Below, piece by piece: positions 9,505 to 18,617 of a stretch of DNA of 64,000 bases (the stretch's first letter is position 1; each line of letters begins with the position of its first letter). The notes beneath the pieces are model-generated. The model searched no databases, was not told the origin of the DNA, and saw only the letters and a list, made by a program, of their open reading frames with translations. Made by a program: the position numbers and the translations under genes. The stretch covers positions 310,001 to 374,000 of the forward strand of contig NZ_JAXCLA010000003.1 of NCBI RefSeq assembly GCF_034043675.1, given 5' to 3'. The stretch comes from KK5 sp034043675 (GTDB taxonomy: Bacteria; Pseudomonadota; Gammaproteobacteria; Burkholderiales; Burkholderiaceae_C).

Positions 9505-9954
9505 AAAGTTGCCAAACCCGCGCGTGAGCCTGCCGAGTTCTTCTCAGCAGGCCAGGCCGCGCAGCTCTCGGGCCTCACGTTGGCGATGGTGAATTACCTG
9601 TGCCGAAACGATGTGGTGGTCCCGTCAGGTGCAGCGCAGCGCGGTCATGGGCGGAGCCGCCAGTACACATTCGGTGACGTGGTCGCTCTCAGGCTCGTTG
9701 CGAAGCTGTCGGCTACCGGGGTGAGTCCGCTGAGGCTTCGACACGGGCTCTTGGGGTTGCGCAAGCACCATCCGGAAATCACCCTGACTTCGCTGCCTGG
9801 CAGCCACATCGTGACCAACGGGAGCGAGCTGTACCTGCGGCACAGCGACGCACCCATCGAGCGGGCGTTTGACGGACAGTTCGCTTTCGCATTCGTAGTG
9901 GAGTTGACGACGCTGCAGCGGGAGGTGGCCTCCCTGATGAGCCACGCCGCATAG
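9499..9954 (+). CDS. MerR-like DNA-binding regulator
   Basis: The 151-residue protein begins with a helix-turn-helix of MerR type: FSAGQAAQLSGLTLAMVNYLCR, then RQYTFGDVVALRLVAKL. After the wing (GHGRSRQYTFGDV) it has a short C-terminal region with no recognisable effector domain. It precedes a small protein and a retropepsin-like protease on the same strand and probably regulates them. An inverted repeat overlapping its own start codon suggests autoregulation. Metal-binding cysteines of classical MerR sensors are absent. Confidence 0.68.
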   Translation: MAKVAKPAREPAEFFSAGQAAQLSGLTLAMVNYLCRNDVVVPSGAAQRGHGRSRQYTFGDVVALRLVAKLSATGVSPLRLRHGLLGLRKHHPEITLTSLPGSHIVTNGSELYLRHSDAPIERAFDGQFAFAFVVELTTLQREVASLMSHAA

Positions 9955-10108
9955 CGGCAGGAAAGCTGGGTCTGACAAAATGGGCGCATTGCTTGATGCG
10001 TCGACCGGAAAGGCCGGCCGACATCAGGCGTACCTCTCGGCTCCGGGTCGAGGGATTCAGCTCACTTCAGGCCCTCGGTGCAAGACAACTGCCGAAGGGG
10101 GTGTCGAC

Positions 10109-10372
10109 ATGACGATTGGAATTTCAGGGCAAGCGTCGGCGTTCGAAAATGACGTCGCCGCATACCTGCAGGAACTGCCTAAGCTGTTGGGGACCGATGA
10201 GGGCAAGTTCGCGCTCATCGGCCACGCTCAGCTTGAGGGCGTCCACGACTCGCAAGAGCAAGCGATGCGCGAGGGGTACTCGCGCTTCGGCCTCGGCGGA
10301 TTTCTGGTGCAAAAGATCGCCCAAAGCGACCTCGACATGGCGGTGCACTGGCATCAGGCATGCCAGTCCTGA
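10109..10372 (+). CDS. small protein overlapping the retropepsin-like gene
   Basis: The 87-residue product is soluble and contains KFALIGHAQLEGVHDSQEQ followed by AMREGYSRFGLGGFLVQKI. This pattern resembles small proteins of the DUF5678 kind that carry a gene-product-like 'carry out, value, interval' beta hairpin and are often found next to aspartyl proteases; I recall this pairing but could not check it. The start follows a GGGGGTGTCG purine-rich stretch. Its last 13 bases overlap the next gene, so the two are probably translationally coupled. A role as substrate, partner or inhibitor of the protease is inference. Confidence 0.62.
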   Translation: MTIGISGQASAFENDVAAYLQELPKLLGTDEGKFALIGHAQLEGVHDSQEQAMREGYSRFGLGGFLVQKIAQSDLDMAVHWHQACQS

Positions 10373-10800
10373 CCTTTTCGAAGTCGCAGTTAGGCCCAAT
10401 TCTCGAAGTCTCAGTTTGGCCGGGCGCTGAAGCGGCCAATCAGTTGCGCCATGCCGGCAAGGACGTGCCACACCCAACGCAGCTCAAGATGCTCGTAGAT
10501 AGCGGCTCTCAGTCGTCTGTGATTGATGAGTCACTGATCCATCCGTGGAACACGCCCTACGTCAGTTCAGCTTGGGCCGTGACCATTGCAGGGCGCAAGC
10601 CTGTTCAACAGTACGAGGTTGCCCTGTCGATCAGGGGGCAAGCCGGACAGCCTGCATGGGACATCCCTTCGCTGCTGGTGTGTTCCCGGCAATCACCGTT
10701 CGCGGGCATGCCCTACCAGGGATTGATTGGCCGGGACATCCTTGACCGGGCCGTCTTCGTCTTCAACGGCCCAGCGCACCACTGCACATTGGCCTACTAA
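10360..10800 (+). CDS. retropepsin-like aspartic protease
   Basis: This 146-residue protein shows the single-domain retroviral-type aspartic protease pattern. D47-S48-G49 lies in LKMLVDSGSQSSVID, and a C-terminal hydrophobic-hydrophobic-glycine segment reads GLIGRDILDRAVFVF. Such proteases act as homodimers, each chain giving one catalytic aspartate, so the length is as expected. There is no signal peptide or membrane segment, so it should act in the cytoplasm. It overlaps the preceding small gene by 13 bp. Its substrate is unknown; a proteolytic stress or defence role is inferred only from the neighbourhood. Confidence 0.75.
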   Translation: MPVLTFSKSQLGPILEVSVWPGAEAANQLRHAGKDVPHPTQLKMLVDSGSQSSVIDESLIHPWNTPYVSSAWAVTIAGRKPVQQYEVALSIRGQAGQPAWDIPSLLVCSRQSPFAGMPYQGLIGRDILDRAVFVFNGPAHHCTLAY

Positions 10801-10847
10801 AGCAAGCACGGTCGACCGCGTCGGCGCCCTGGAAGCAATCGGTCGAC

Positions 10848-11543
10848 ATGGCCAAAGACACCTACCCCAAGCGCTTCGCCATACTCGGACACCTTCGCGT
10901 GAGTCGATACGAGCTTGACGACATGCGTGCGTATGCCAGGTTGGCTACGGGGCTCATGTCGATGGAGTCGGACAAGCATGCCGCCCATGTAGACAGCGTC
11001 GTCGAAGGAATGTCCGAGGGCGAACGCGAGGCGTACTTCTTCAACAACCATGACACCCACGAGCTCATGCTGCGCCGCTTCCCGAATCAGCAGCAGCAGA
11101 GCTTGGTGGTGCTGACCTACACCGTCGTGGAGACCCGGCTCATCGCCATCGCGCGATCCCTCCTGAGGGACGCTCAGCCTGGGCTTGAGCTGAAGGACCT
11201 GGCGGGAGACTCCCCGTTCAAGAAGGCCCGCATGGTCATCACCAAGATCGCGGGTCTGGACATCGAGCAGAAGCTCTGGGATGCCGTGGAGCCCTACCGG
11301 CTCGTCCGAAACTCCATCGTGCACACCGCCGGCGAGTTGCCCTCCCCACCTCCGCAGCCGGTCCAACAGCTGCTCAAGAAGTACCCGGACGACATCCAGT
11401 ACAGCGAAGGCAGTGGCTTGGTGGTGAGGCCGGCGCTGATCGTGACCTTCGCGGCCGTCTGTGAAGAGCTGCTGGAGGCTGTTTTCGCCAGGTGGCTCGC
11501 CCTGGAAGAGAGCCGGGAAGGTCTTAGCTCCAGACGAGTGTGA
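10848..11543 (+). CDS. HEPN-type protein with RX4H motif
   Basis: The 231-residue protein is helical and contains R154-N155-S-I-V-H159, an RX4H motif that is the active site of many HEPN ribonucleases. The motif is placed after a helix (LWDAVEPYRLVRNSIVH), as is usual in that superfamily. HEPN proteins commonly cut RNA as toxins or as effectors of phage defence. It starts 47 bp after the protease gene and could be cotranscribed with it. No nucleotidyltransferase antitoxin gene is adjacent. The exact subfamily is not recognised. Confidence 0.6.
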   Translation: MAKDTYPKRFAILGHLRVSRYELDDMRAYARLATGLMSMESDKHAAHVDSVVEGMSEGEREAYFFNNHDTHELMLRRFPNQQQQSLVVLTYTVVETRLIAIARSLLRDAQPGLELKDLAGDSPFKKARMVITKIAGLDIEQKLWDAVEPYRLVRNSIVHTAGELPSPPPQPVQQLLKKYPDDIQYSEGSGLVVRPALIVTFAAVCEELLEAVFARWLALEESREGLSSRRV

Positions 11544-11692
11544 CATTCCGACCTCGTTGTCGTGACTTCGCGTTGGAGTTAAGTCATTGATTTCATTGAG
11601 AGCATAGCCAGCCTTTGGCAAAAAAGAGGTCCCGAGCGAAATATCCGTATCTGTTATAAATAGCGCTGTGTGACATCCAGAACGGCGGACAC

Positions 11693-13333
11693 ATGAGCGT
11701 CGAGATTGCAGCCCTGTTGACGGCGAATGGACCGATGACCAGCGGCGCCCTGGCCACGGCGTTGGCAACGAACCTGAACATCACCCCCGCCACCGCTCGC
11801 AAGCGGATCGAGCGCCGGGTGCTGCCAGTCCGGGCCGTGAAGCTAGTTCTACCGCGAGGTGCCCAGTTTCTGTACCTTGAGAACCAGTACGGCAGTCCGA
11901 AGTTCTGGGATCGCCTTGCTGAGGCTCTGATGGAAGGCAACGGGGCGTACGCACGGGCTATCAGGGCGTTGACCGCCCGCGACGGGATCATTCCAGCCTC
12001 GCACTTCGCGGCCGCTGCGGGCACTTCCGATAGCCAACGCCAGATTCCTGGCGAGGAGGTCGTCAAGCGGCTCGTGGACGCCGAGCTGTTGCAGATCGTG
12101 GAGATGCCCGGGATCGGCCCATGCGTGGCGTTCGCCCGTGGCGAGCCCTACCTTGATGACCGCTTTTCCGAGGTGCGCGCGCGGCTGATTGCCGAGAAGG
12201 TGCTCCTGGAGTCCATCCAGGAATGGGCTGCGAAGCTCGGCTTCGGCAGCTTCCACTCGTTCAAGCTGCGGACCTCGGGGCCGGGCGACGCGCCGAAGGT
12301 CGGACAGTTCATCTGGGACTTGTCGGCGCCTTCCTTTCTTGGTCCTCTGGCCAACTGGTCCGACCCGGCGAAGCCGAAGCCGGGCTTCCTGGTGGTGGAC
12401 GTGCTCTTGACTGAAGTGGTGGGCGTGGCCGAAATCAGCCCCTTCCTCTACAAGTGCACCTCGCTGCGGCAGTACCGCGGAGTGGGCCGCTGCTTGCAGT
12501 TCTTCGTCGCCAACCGCTATTCGCAGGAGGCGCTGAACCAAATCCGACGTGCTGGCATCGTGCCGGCAACACCTGAAAGCCTGTTCGGCACCGAGGTCGC
12601 GAAGGCGCTGCTGATGTTGCTGCGGACGCTCAGCGAAGCCGCGGATAAGGCGGTCGATCCGGTTCTGTTCAGCGAGTTGTTTGAGCGGCTCGGCAAGGCA
12701 GAAGGCGCTGTCGGCACCCTGCGCGGCGCGCTGTTCGAGTACATCGTTGCCGACGTTGTTCGGCAAACAGAGCCATCGACCGACATCACGATGAACCGGA
12801 TTTACCGGGAAGGCGGGAAGGATGTGGCCGAGGTCGATGTGCAGGTCATCGTCAAGAACCGCTACATGCGCTTCATCGAGTGCAAGGGCATCCTGCCTGG
12901 CAATCTGCTCAGCGACGACGAAGTGGAGAAGTGGCTGCACAAGCGTATCCCGGTCGTGCTCGCGCAGACCCGGAAGGACAACGCCCTGTCGAAGCTCGAG
13001 CACCGGTTTGAGCTATGGGTGACCGGCGAGCTGACCGCAGAAGCCAAGGCGATGATTGCGACTGCGCAGGCTGTCGCCGACTTGAGGGGTTACTCCATCA
13101 GCGTGCTCTACGCCGCCGACATCGAACAAGAGGTCCGTTCGCTGAAAGACTTGGCGCTGCGGAAGGTGGTCGAACAGCACTTCCTCCACGCGCCAATGGC
13201 CTTCCCGGATGCGGTCATCAACCCGCTTAGCAAGCGCAGCATCCCGCAGGGCTTCCTCGGCTTCGAGGACGTGAGCACAGAGTCCCAGATCGCATTCCCA
13301 GCGACACATCTGCCTGCACTTCGAGCGCCTTGA
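11693..13333 (+). CDS. helix-turn-helix protein with PD-(D/E)XK-like C-terminus
   Basis: The 546-residue product starts with a winged-helix-like region (IAALLTANGPMTSGALATAL, then ITPATARKRIERR). A long middle region is unassigned. Around residues 360-405 it shows EVDVQVIVKNRYMRFIECKG, in which the spaced acidic residues and E-C-K fit a PD-(D/E)XK nuclease core, with a preceding helix containing FEYIVADVV. A nuclease role is therefore plausible but unproven. A TATAAAT stretch at 11655-11661 could be a -10 element. The gene stands alone between a HEPN gene and an HNH-like gene on the same strand. Confidence 0.6.
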   Translation: MSVEIAALLTANGPMTSGALATALATNLNITPATARKRIERRVLPVRAVKLVLPRGAQFLYLENQYGSPKFWDRLAEALMEGNGAYARAIRALTARDGIIPASHFAAAAGTSDSQRQIPGEEVVKRLVDAELLQIVEMPGIGPCVAFARGEPYLDDRFSEVRARLIAEKVLLESIQEWAAKLGFGSFHSFKLRTSGPGDAPKVGQFIWDLSAPSFLGPLANWSDPAKPKPGFLVVDVLLTEVVGVAEISPFLYKCTSLRQYRGVGRCLQFFVANRYSQEALNQIRRAGIVPATPESLFGTEVAKALLMLLRTLSEAADKAVDPVLFSELFERLGKAEGAVGTLRGALFEYIVADVVRQTEPSTDITMNRIYREGGKDVAEVDVQVIVKNRYMRFIECKGILPGNLLSDDEVEKWLHKRIPVVLAQTRKDNALSKLEHRFELWVTGELTAEAKAMIATAQAVADLRGYSISVLYAADIEQEVRSLKDLALRKVVEQHFLHAPMAFPDAVINPLSKRSIPQGFLGFEDVSTESQIAFPATHLPALRAP

Positions 13334-13394
13334 ACAACTTGATTGCAAGTGTCAACGCCCGCGGCGCGGCGACGGCGACTTCGCACCCCTAAGC

Positions 13395-14210
13395 ATGACT
13401 ATGAAGCAGGATCAACGGCCGAATCTCGTCAGAACCTTTGGGCTCCTTCACGGTGTCTGCAACATCTGCGGCCAGGAGGCCAAGCTCACCGAGGACCACA
13501 CACCTCCAAAAGGCTGGGCTCGACCTAAGCAGGTTGAACTGCGACATGTTGTCGACAAGCTTGGCATGGAGGACGGCAATCGCAAGAGGGCCACGCGCTC
13601 ACAAAACGGTTTGAAGTACCGCACGCTCTGCGGCCGGTGCAACAACGGGCTGTTGGGTGCACGGTACGACCCGGCCCTCATCACGTTCGCAAACGAGGTG
13701 GCTAGTACCCTGCAAACGACGGCCGTGCTTTCTTCACTGCAGTGGTTCAGCATCCAGCCGCAGGCGGTGATGCGTGCGGTCCTTGGCCACATGTGCGCAC
13801 AGGGCGTCGGCCGGTATGCGAAGGGGCCGCTGACTGAGGCGGTGCGGCAATACATGTTGGACGAGAGCCTTCCGCTGCCAGACGGCCTGTCGTTCTACTA
13901 CTGGGCCTATCCGTTCCGGCACCAAGTCATCATCCGCGACGCCGTGTTCACAGACTTCTCTGACCAAGGGCCGGTGATGTTCTGGTTGCTCAAGGCCTAT
14001 CCTTTGGCCTTCATGCTGACTTGGACGCCGAGTCCTCGCTTGCCATTCAGCCTTCAAACGCTTGACCCGCTTAGGTCCGCCTCGTTCGGTGACATGGCCT
14101 CCGTTCCTCTCTATCTGTCGCCGCTCGTTCCAGAGCTCTGGCCGGAGGCTCCGCCCGATGACTACGCAGTGCTGTATGGACCAGAGGCAGTGACCGCCAG
14201 CAGCCTGTAG
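13395..14210 (+). CDS. HNH-like zinc-binding protein
   Basis: The first 80 residues show CNICGQ followed by LTEDHTPPKGW and, 50 residues later, LCGRCNN. Paired CXXC motifs around an acidic-histidine element are typical of HNH endonucleases with a structural zinc. The remaining 190 residues are hydrophobic in places and have no recognised domain. It follows the nuclease-like gene by 61 bp on the same strand. The protein is 271 residues. Nuclease activity is an inference from the fold signature alone. Confidence 0.6.
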   Translation: MTMKQDQRPNLVRTFGLLHGVCNICGQEAKLTEDHTPPKGWARPKQVELRHVVDKLGMEDGNRKRATRSQNGLKYRTLCGRCNNGLLGARYDPALITFANEVASTLQTTAVLSSLQWFSIQPQAVMRAVLGHMCAQGVGRYAKGPLTEAVRQYMLDESLPLPDGLSFYYWAYPFRHQVIIRDAVFTDFSDQGPVMFWLLKAYPLAFMLTWTPSPRLPFSLQTLDPLRSASFGDMASVPLYLSPLVPELWPEAPPDDYAVLYGPEAVTASSL

Positions 14211-14237
14211 GCGTTCGGTCAACGCGGGCGCGCAGCG

Positions 14238-15761
14238 CTAGAACTTTGGCTCTTGCGAGGGGTCTGGCTTCACCACTCGGTGCCGCGCCACATCGTGTTT
14301 TGTGCTCCGCACGCTTACCCAGTCGATCCAGTGGACGCTCACCGAGGCGGGGTCAACTCGGAGCGCTGGCTCTCGGTCATCCCATCCGCTCTCAGAGGGG
14401 TAGTCGGAAAATAGGATGTCGTGCAGGAACTGGTCCTTGGTCGGCGTTTTTGAGCCGGACTCCTTGGGCACCTCTTCCCAGACCCAGTAGTCGACCTCCG
14501 GGCCGTCGTCCGAGTCGATGAAGCTGCGCGCACTGACGGTCGTTCCGTTCGGCAATTGAAGCTCTGCGACTCGCGCGGCCTTGTGGAACAAGACCACATT
14601 GCGGCCGCCTCTCGTCTGTACCGACCTGTAGATGATCCCGTCTAGCGGGGGCTCGTTCTCCGTTGCCAGAAAGTCTGCGACGGCCTGGGTGGCTAGGTAG
14701 TCCAGCGCCTCATCGTCAGGCATCACCGGCCGCGTCATCATCTGCCCCAACGACTGAAGGAAGGCGACCCGTTCAAGGCGGTTTTTGAAGGACGGATCGA
14801 AGATGCTGCCGAACACCTCAGCTTGCTCTATCGTCGTGAGGTCGAGCAAACGCAATGGCAGGACGATTTCGAACTGGGCGACTGCGACCTTGCTGCCTAC
14901 CGGGGGGCGTACCTCAGCTATTGCTGCGCCGGGTGCCGTCGCGCCGTAGAAGACGGAGATGCCGCGCGCGTTCATCCGCCCCGAACTTGCAATGCGTCCG
15001 GGAGGCGACCCCAGGTGAATGTCCGGTCGGCACAGCGCCTCTTCCAAGCGGTTGTCCGAAAGGAAGACGCGAGCGCGGTACAGCCGTTTGATGCCGCGTC
15101 CTGGTCCGGCATTGACGACGATCCCCCGTCCGCCGCGCGTCCTGATCTTGTCGATGCCGCCGAAGACCGAGGACAGATGCCCCGCAGCCGCTTTGCTGAA
15201 GAAGCGTGCCTCTGACTTGAGCGAGCGCTCGAACCATCGCCACTCCCGCTGCCAACCTCCGGGGTCCACGCCCTTCTCCTCATAGTAGGAGCCGGCGCTG
15301 AACTCCGTCTCTACGCCTACGTAATCCTTGTCGTACCTGGCGTACTTGTTCGCCAGTCGCTCGAGGACATCCTCGGCGGCCTCCCTCGGAATGCTTGCAG
15401 CTCCCTCGATAGCGTCAACGACCGGATAGCCTTCTCTCTCCCACTCATAGTCAGACTCCTTGTCGGCCTGGAGCCGCTCTTGCCAGGACTCTGGGGAGGT
15501 CGACGTTCGGACGTAATGGTCCTCGAACGCCTTCTCGATGCTTTCGGCAAGGCCTTCGATGGACCAGCAGGGGCCGCGCTCAGAGCAGTACGAGCAGGTC
15601 ATCTTGAAGCCTGATTGCTCGATTACGTTGGAGAGAAACGCCTCCCCTACGCATTGACTGCAGATGAGCTTGTCAGCTTCTTCACTTTCGTCCGCATGGA
15701 CGGAGTGCTCGGTCGGTGCCATTGCGCTCCTGTTTGATGGCAAAGTAGTCGGGTTTGACAT
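14238..15761 (-). CDS. RES-domain protein with zinc-ribbon-like N-terminus, copy 1
   Basis: The N-terminus has paired cysteines (LICSQCVGEAF and MTCSYCSERG) and helices, matching the HEPN/RES N-terminal family. The C-terminal half is a RES domain, with LYRARVF near its start, FYGATAPGAAIAEVRPPVG and RNVVLFHKAA. RES proteins characterised in toxin-antitoxin pairs degrade NAD+. I chose ATG at 15761, which follows AGGTGG by 8 nt; a GTG at 15773 is also possible. It is the last gene of a tight three-gene operon. A paralogue lies at 52611-54008. No typical Xre/MbcA antitoxin is adjacent. Confidence 0.75.
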   Translation of the reverse strand: MSNPTTLPSNRSAMAPTEHSVHADESEEADKLICSQCVGEAFLSNVIEQSGFKMTCSYCSERGPCWSIEGLAESIEKAFEDHYVRTSTSPESWQERLQADKESDYEWEREGYPVVDAIEGAASIPREAAEDVLERLANKYARYDKDYVGVETEFSAGSYYEEKGVDPGGWQREWRWFERSLKSEARFFSKAAAGHLSSVFGGIDKIRTRGGRGIVVNAGPGRGIKRLYRARVFLSDNRLEEALCRPDIHLGSPPGRIASSGRMNARGISVFYGATAPGAAIAEVRPPVGSKVAVAQFEIVLPLRLLDLTTIEQAEVFGSIFDPSFKNRLERVAFLQSLGQMMTRPVMPDDEALDYLATQAVADFLATENEPPLDGIIYRSVQTRGGRNVVLFHKAARVAELQLPNGTTVSARSFIDSDDGPEVDYWVWEEVPKESGSKTPTKDQFLHDILFSDYPSESGWDDREPALRVDPASVSVHWIDWVSVRSTKHDVARHRVVKPDPSQEPKF

Positions 15762-15777
15762 GCGAATGTCCACCTGC

Positions 15778-16257
15778 TCAATGCTCGAAGTTCACTCGCA
15801 CGAGATGATGCAGCACTGAACAAGCTCGCAAGACGGTGATGCTCGCCCGCACAAACCGCTCGTCTCGGCCCGGCTCCTGTTCGCCGTTGGGCAGGTACTT
15901 CCCGCCATGGAAGAGGTTGTTTCTGACAGTGCGCACCATCAGCAGCAGCTGCTGGGTGCGCCGTTGCTTTGTATTGATGACCTGGTCGGCGAAGCGCACA
16001 TGACCGTCGAGCAGGACTTGCTTGCGCGGCGGCGACTGCAGCAGGAGTTCGCGCGCTTCGACAACGGCCTCATCAGCAATCGCGAGGAAGTCGTCGTTGA
16101 CGGCGTTGGCAAAGGCATCCCAGTTGGGGGCAACCGTTTTGTCGTCGCCGACCGCGAAGTCGCTCACCTTGAGCGCGTATTCCATCCGAGAGAAGAGCGC
16201 CAGGAGCTCGACGGCCAGCTCGGGCTCGACATGGAGATGTCGGAACAGGTTCTGCAT
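15778..16257 (-). CDS. HEPN-type protein with RX4H motif, 159 residues
   Basis: The helical 159-residue protein contains TVRNNLFHGGK, an RX4H motif in the usual HEPN position. A GAGGTGAG ribosome-binding site precedes the ATG at 16257. Only 8 bp separate it from the upstream gene and a few bases from the RES gene, so the three are surely cotranscribed. It may be a ribonuclease or, because of its size and placement, a partner or neutraliser of the RES protein. The family name is not known to me. Confidence 0.62.
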   Translation of the reverse strand: MQNLFRHLHVEPELAVELLALFSRMEYALKVSDFAVGDDKTVAPNWDAFANAVNDDFLAIADEAVVEARELLLQSPPRKQVLLDGHVRFADQVINTKQRRTQQLLLMVRTVRNNLFHGGKYLPNGEQEPGRDERFVRASITVLRACSVLHHLVRVNFEH

Positions 16258-16265
16258 CGCTCACC

Positions 16266-17225
16266 TCAGGTTGGCTTCTTCGGCAGCAGCGTCGCCTCAC
16301 TCGCTGACGCCCAATCATCCATCGACCGTGCAATTTCTTGCCAGTGCTCGCGCAGCGCTGGCAGCGTCTCCGGCAGGCACCACGGCTGATCCAAGTGTTC
16401 CAGCACGTCGAACTGCGGCGTTGCGACCACCGAGCTGAACCCGCCTTCGGCCAGGAGGTTCCAAGAAACGAACTGGCACACCCGCACGATGATGCTCAGT
16501 GCTTCGTCGACGTCGTTGTAGGTGGCCACGGGGACCGCGGGCGCGCCGGTGGGGATGCGCTCTGCGTGCGCCACGGTCTTGTCGACCATCGTGCACACTT
16601 TCTCGATGGCCGGGTGCTTCAGTTGGGCGCGCAGCGTCGCGAAGAAGGCTGCGTCGATGCGATCCAAGGGCTTGCGCACCTGCGGGTAGCCGCAGAGGCC
16701 ATCGAACGCCTCATGCATGCGAGCCGCTGTGTCGAATGCCTCCGGGCCCGTGGTCTCCAGCCACTGCGGCCCTGGATCGGACTTGGACGTCTCCAGGTGC
16801 GCCTTGAAGACCGCCTGGTCGTCGAACGGCAGGCCGTCGTGGCACACGTAGAACTCGCGGGTGAGCAGTTCGGGTCGCCGCTCGATCCGCCCGATGACGT
16901 TCAAGACTGAGTCTGCGTTTGGGTGGTTGTCGACCAGCCGCCGAATGCCAAGCGTGATGATGTTCGAGTAGCCAGCCGTCATCAGCTCCCATGTCGCCCC
17001 GTTGACGCTGCGCTGCGGCTCCAGGCGCCGGGCCTCGTTCATGGTGCGGAAGACCGCTGTGTGCCAGGTCAGGTTCAGCACCTGGTTCAGCACTGACGTG
17101 TCGGCTTCTCCTTGCAGCCGTTCCAGGCAGTCACGCCGGAGGGTTCTGTACGCCTCAAGCGCAGGCCGCCGAACGGCTGGCACGCTGCATTGATCGACTG
17201 GGTATTTGTAGTCTGGTATTCGCAC
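16266..17225 (-). CDS. hypothetical helical protein, first gene of the RES operon
   Basis: The 319-residue protein is mostly helical. It has an ITLGIRRLVDN segment and a late VDKTVAHAERIP segment that recalls the N/K..AH motif of AbiU2-type HEPN proteins, although the arginine of RX4H is missing. The start is a GTG at 17225 without a clear ribosome-binding site. It heads the operon whose other members are a HEPN-type and a RES-domain protein. Function is not known; an abortive-infection link is suggested only by the motif and the neighbours. Confidence 0.55.
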   Translation of the reverse strand: MRIPDYKYPVDQCSVPAVRRPALEAYRTLRRDCLERLQGEADTSVLNQVLNLTWHTAVFRTMNEARRLEPQRSVNGATWELMTAGYSNIITLGIRRLVDNHPNADSVLNVIGRIERRPELLTREFYVCHDGLPFDDQAVFKAHLETSKSDPGPQWLETTGPEAFDTAARMHEAFDGLCGYPQVRKPLDRIDAAFFATLRAQLKHPAIEKVCTMVDKTVAHAERIPTGAPAVPVATYNDVDEALSIIVRVCQFVSWNLLAEGGFSSVVATPQFDVLEHLDQPWCLPETLPALREHWQEIARSMDDWASASEATLLPKKPT

Positions 17226-17405
17226 GTTCGCAGGATAAGTGAAGCTTTGGCCAGTCGGTCGCCCAACTTGAAGACTGTGAAGGATGGAATTTGTCGCGCT
17301 TATTAACTCTGTGTCGCCCGTCGCTCTTCATTGCGTCCATAACATCGCGAACTCGAGTTGCGCATCCCGGCAATTCATAGTTCAAGTTGGAAGTTTCAGC
17401 ACTCA

Positions 17406-18596
17406 ATGCGTTCCCTTTTCCCGTGCCAGTTCCGGCCGAATGCCGAAGAACTCGACAAGCTTTGGAATACCTGCATCTTCGTGGTCGACGCGAACGTGCT
17501 CCTCAATCTGTATCGCTATTCCGTTGACACGCGCCAAGCACTCCAGCACGCGCTCACCTCAGTCCAAACGCGTCTGTTCATTCCGCACCAAGCCGCCAAG
17601 GAGTTCTTGAAGCATCGCCTCGGCGTGACTGCGGGACAGGCCAGCGAGTACGCCACCGCAATTCGTTCGCTCCAAGACCTCATGTCGGCGCTCTCGAACA
17701 CGAAGAAGCATCCCTTTTTGCCAGAGGCGGAGCTGCCGAAGTTCTTGTCTCACGCGAAGGAGGTCGTTGCCCACCTTGAGACCCAAAAGGCAGCGCTGCA
17801 CAACCGGCTGACCAACGACGAAATCCTCGACTACGTGCAGGAGACCTTTGAGGGCAGGACTGGGCAGCCATTCACGGACGCCGAGTTGACCGCATTGGCT
17901 GCTGAGGGGGCCACGCGCTATCAGAACCAGGTTCCCCCTGGGTACAAGGATGGCAAGAAGGACACGTCGACTGACCCATACAAGAAGTACGGTGACCTGA
18001 TCGTTTGGAAGCAGCTCATTGCCCAAGCGAAGGCAGAGGAAAAGCCGGTGGTGTTCATCACCGATGACCAGAAGGAAGACTGGTGGCTTGAGCAGTCCGG
18101 TCGCAAGATCGGTCCGCGCATCGAGTTGCGGGAGGAGTTCCTCAGCGAAGTTCAAGCTGGCTTCTGGATGTATACCGTGGACAAGTTCGTCGAGATGTCC
18201 GCCCGCAGAAGCAATACCAAGGTGAGTAGCGATGCCATCGCGGAAATCATTGAGGTCCGCCAACACGATTGGGAGTACAACGACAGCTTCGAGGCCTTCA
18301 TGAGCATCCCGCGCGAAGAGTTGCTGGAACGCCTCGCCGGTGTGGAGTATTCGGCCGAAGCTGAGGGTGGGCGCATCGTAGGCGTGAACGCATTTGTGGA
18401 TGGCCATCTGAAGAACGTCGGCTACGACCCGGATTACTCATATCACGTCCTGGAGCAACTGGAAGTCGAAGGTCTCGTTGAGATTTATGAACACGACATG
18501 GATGGAAAGGAGCCGCCGATTCGTGCCGTACGACTGGTTCGCCATCCGCGGCAGGTTGGACGGCCGCATCGTGCTGTCGGCGCGCTCGTCAACTAG
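17406..18596 (+). CDS. PIN-like domain protein (PIN_8 / DUF4935 type)
   Basis: The N-terminus FVVDANVLLNLYRY is the first acidic motif of a PIN-like nuclease. Later acidic elements include KKYGDLIVWKQLI and VVFITDDQKEDWW, in the order expected for this family, followed by FWMYTVDKFVEM. PIN domains are metal-dependent ribonucleases. About 120 C-terminal residues (from about 280) are extra and resemble no family that I know. ATG at 17406 was preferred over an upstream TTG at 17358. It is divergent from the RES operon, with 180 bp between them. Confidence 0.75.
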   Translation: MRSLFPCQFRPNAEELDKLWNTCIFVVDANVLLNLYRYSVDTRQALQHALTSVQTRLFIPHQAAKEFLKHRLGVTAGQASEYATAIRSLQDLMSALSNTKKHPFLPEAELPKFLSHAKEVVAHLETQKAALHNRLTNDEILDYVQETFEGRTGQPFTDAELTALAAEGATRYQNQVPPGYKDGKKDTSTDPYKKYGDLIVWKQLIAQAKAEEKPVVFITDDQKEDWWLEQSGRKIGPRIELREEFLSEVQAGFWMYTVDKFVEMSARRSNTKVSSDAIAEIIEVRQHDWEYNDSFEAFMSIPREELLERLAGVEYSAEAEGGRIVGVNAFVDGHLKNVGYDPDYSYHVLEQLEVEGLVEIYEHDMDGKEPPIRAVRLVRHPRQVGRPHRAVGALVN

Positions 18597-18617
18597 CGTC
18601 CAGCGGTTGCCGCAGAC

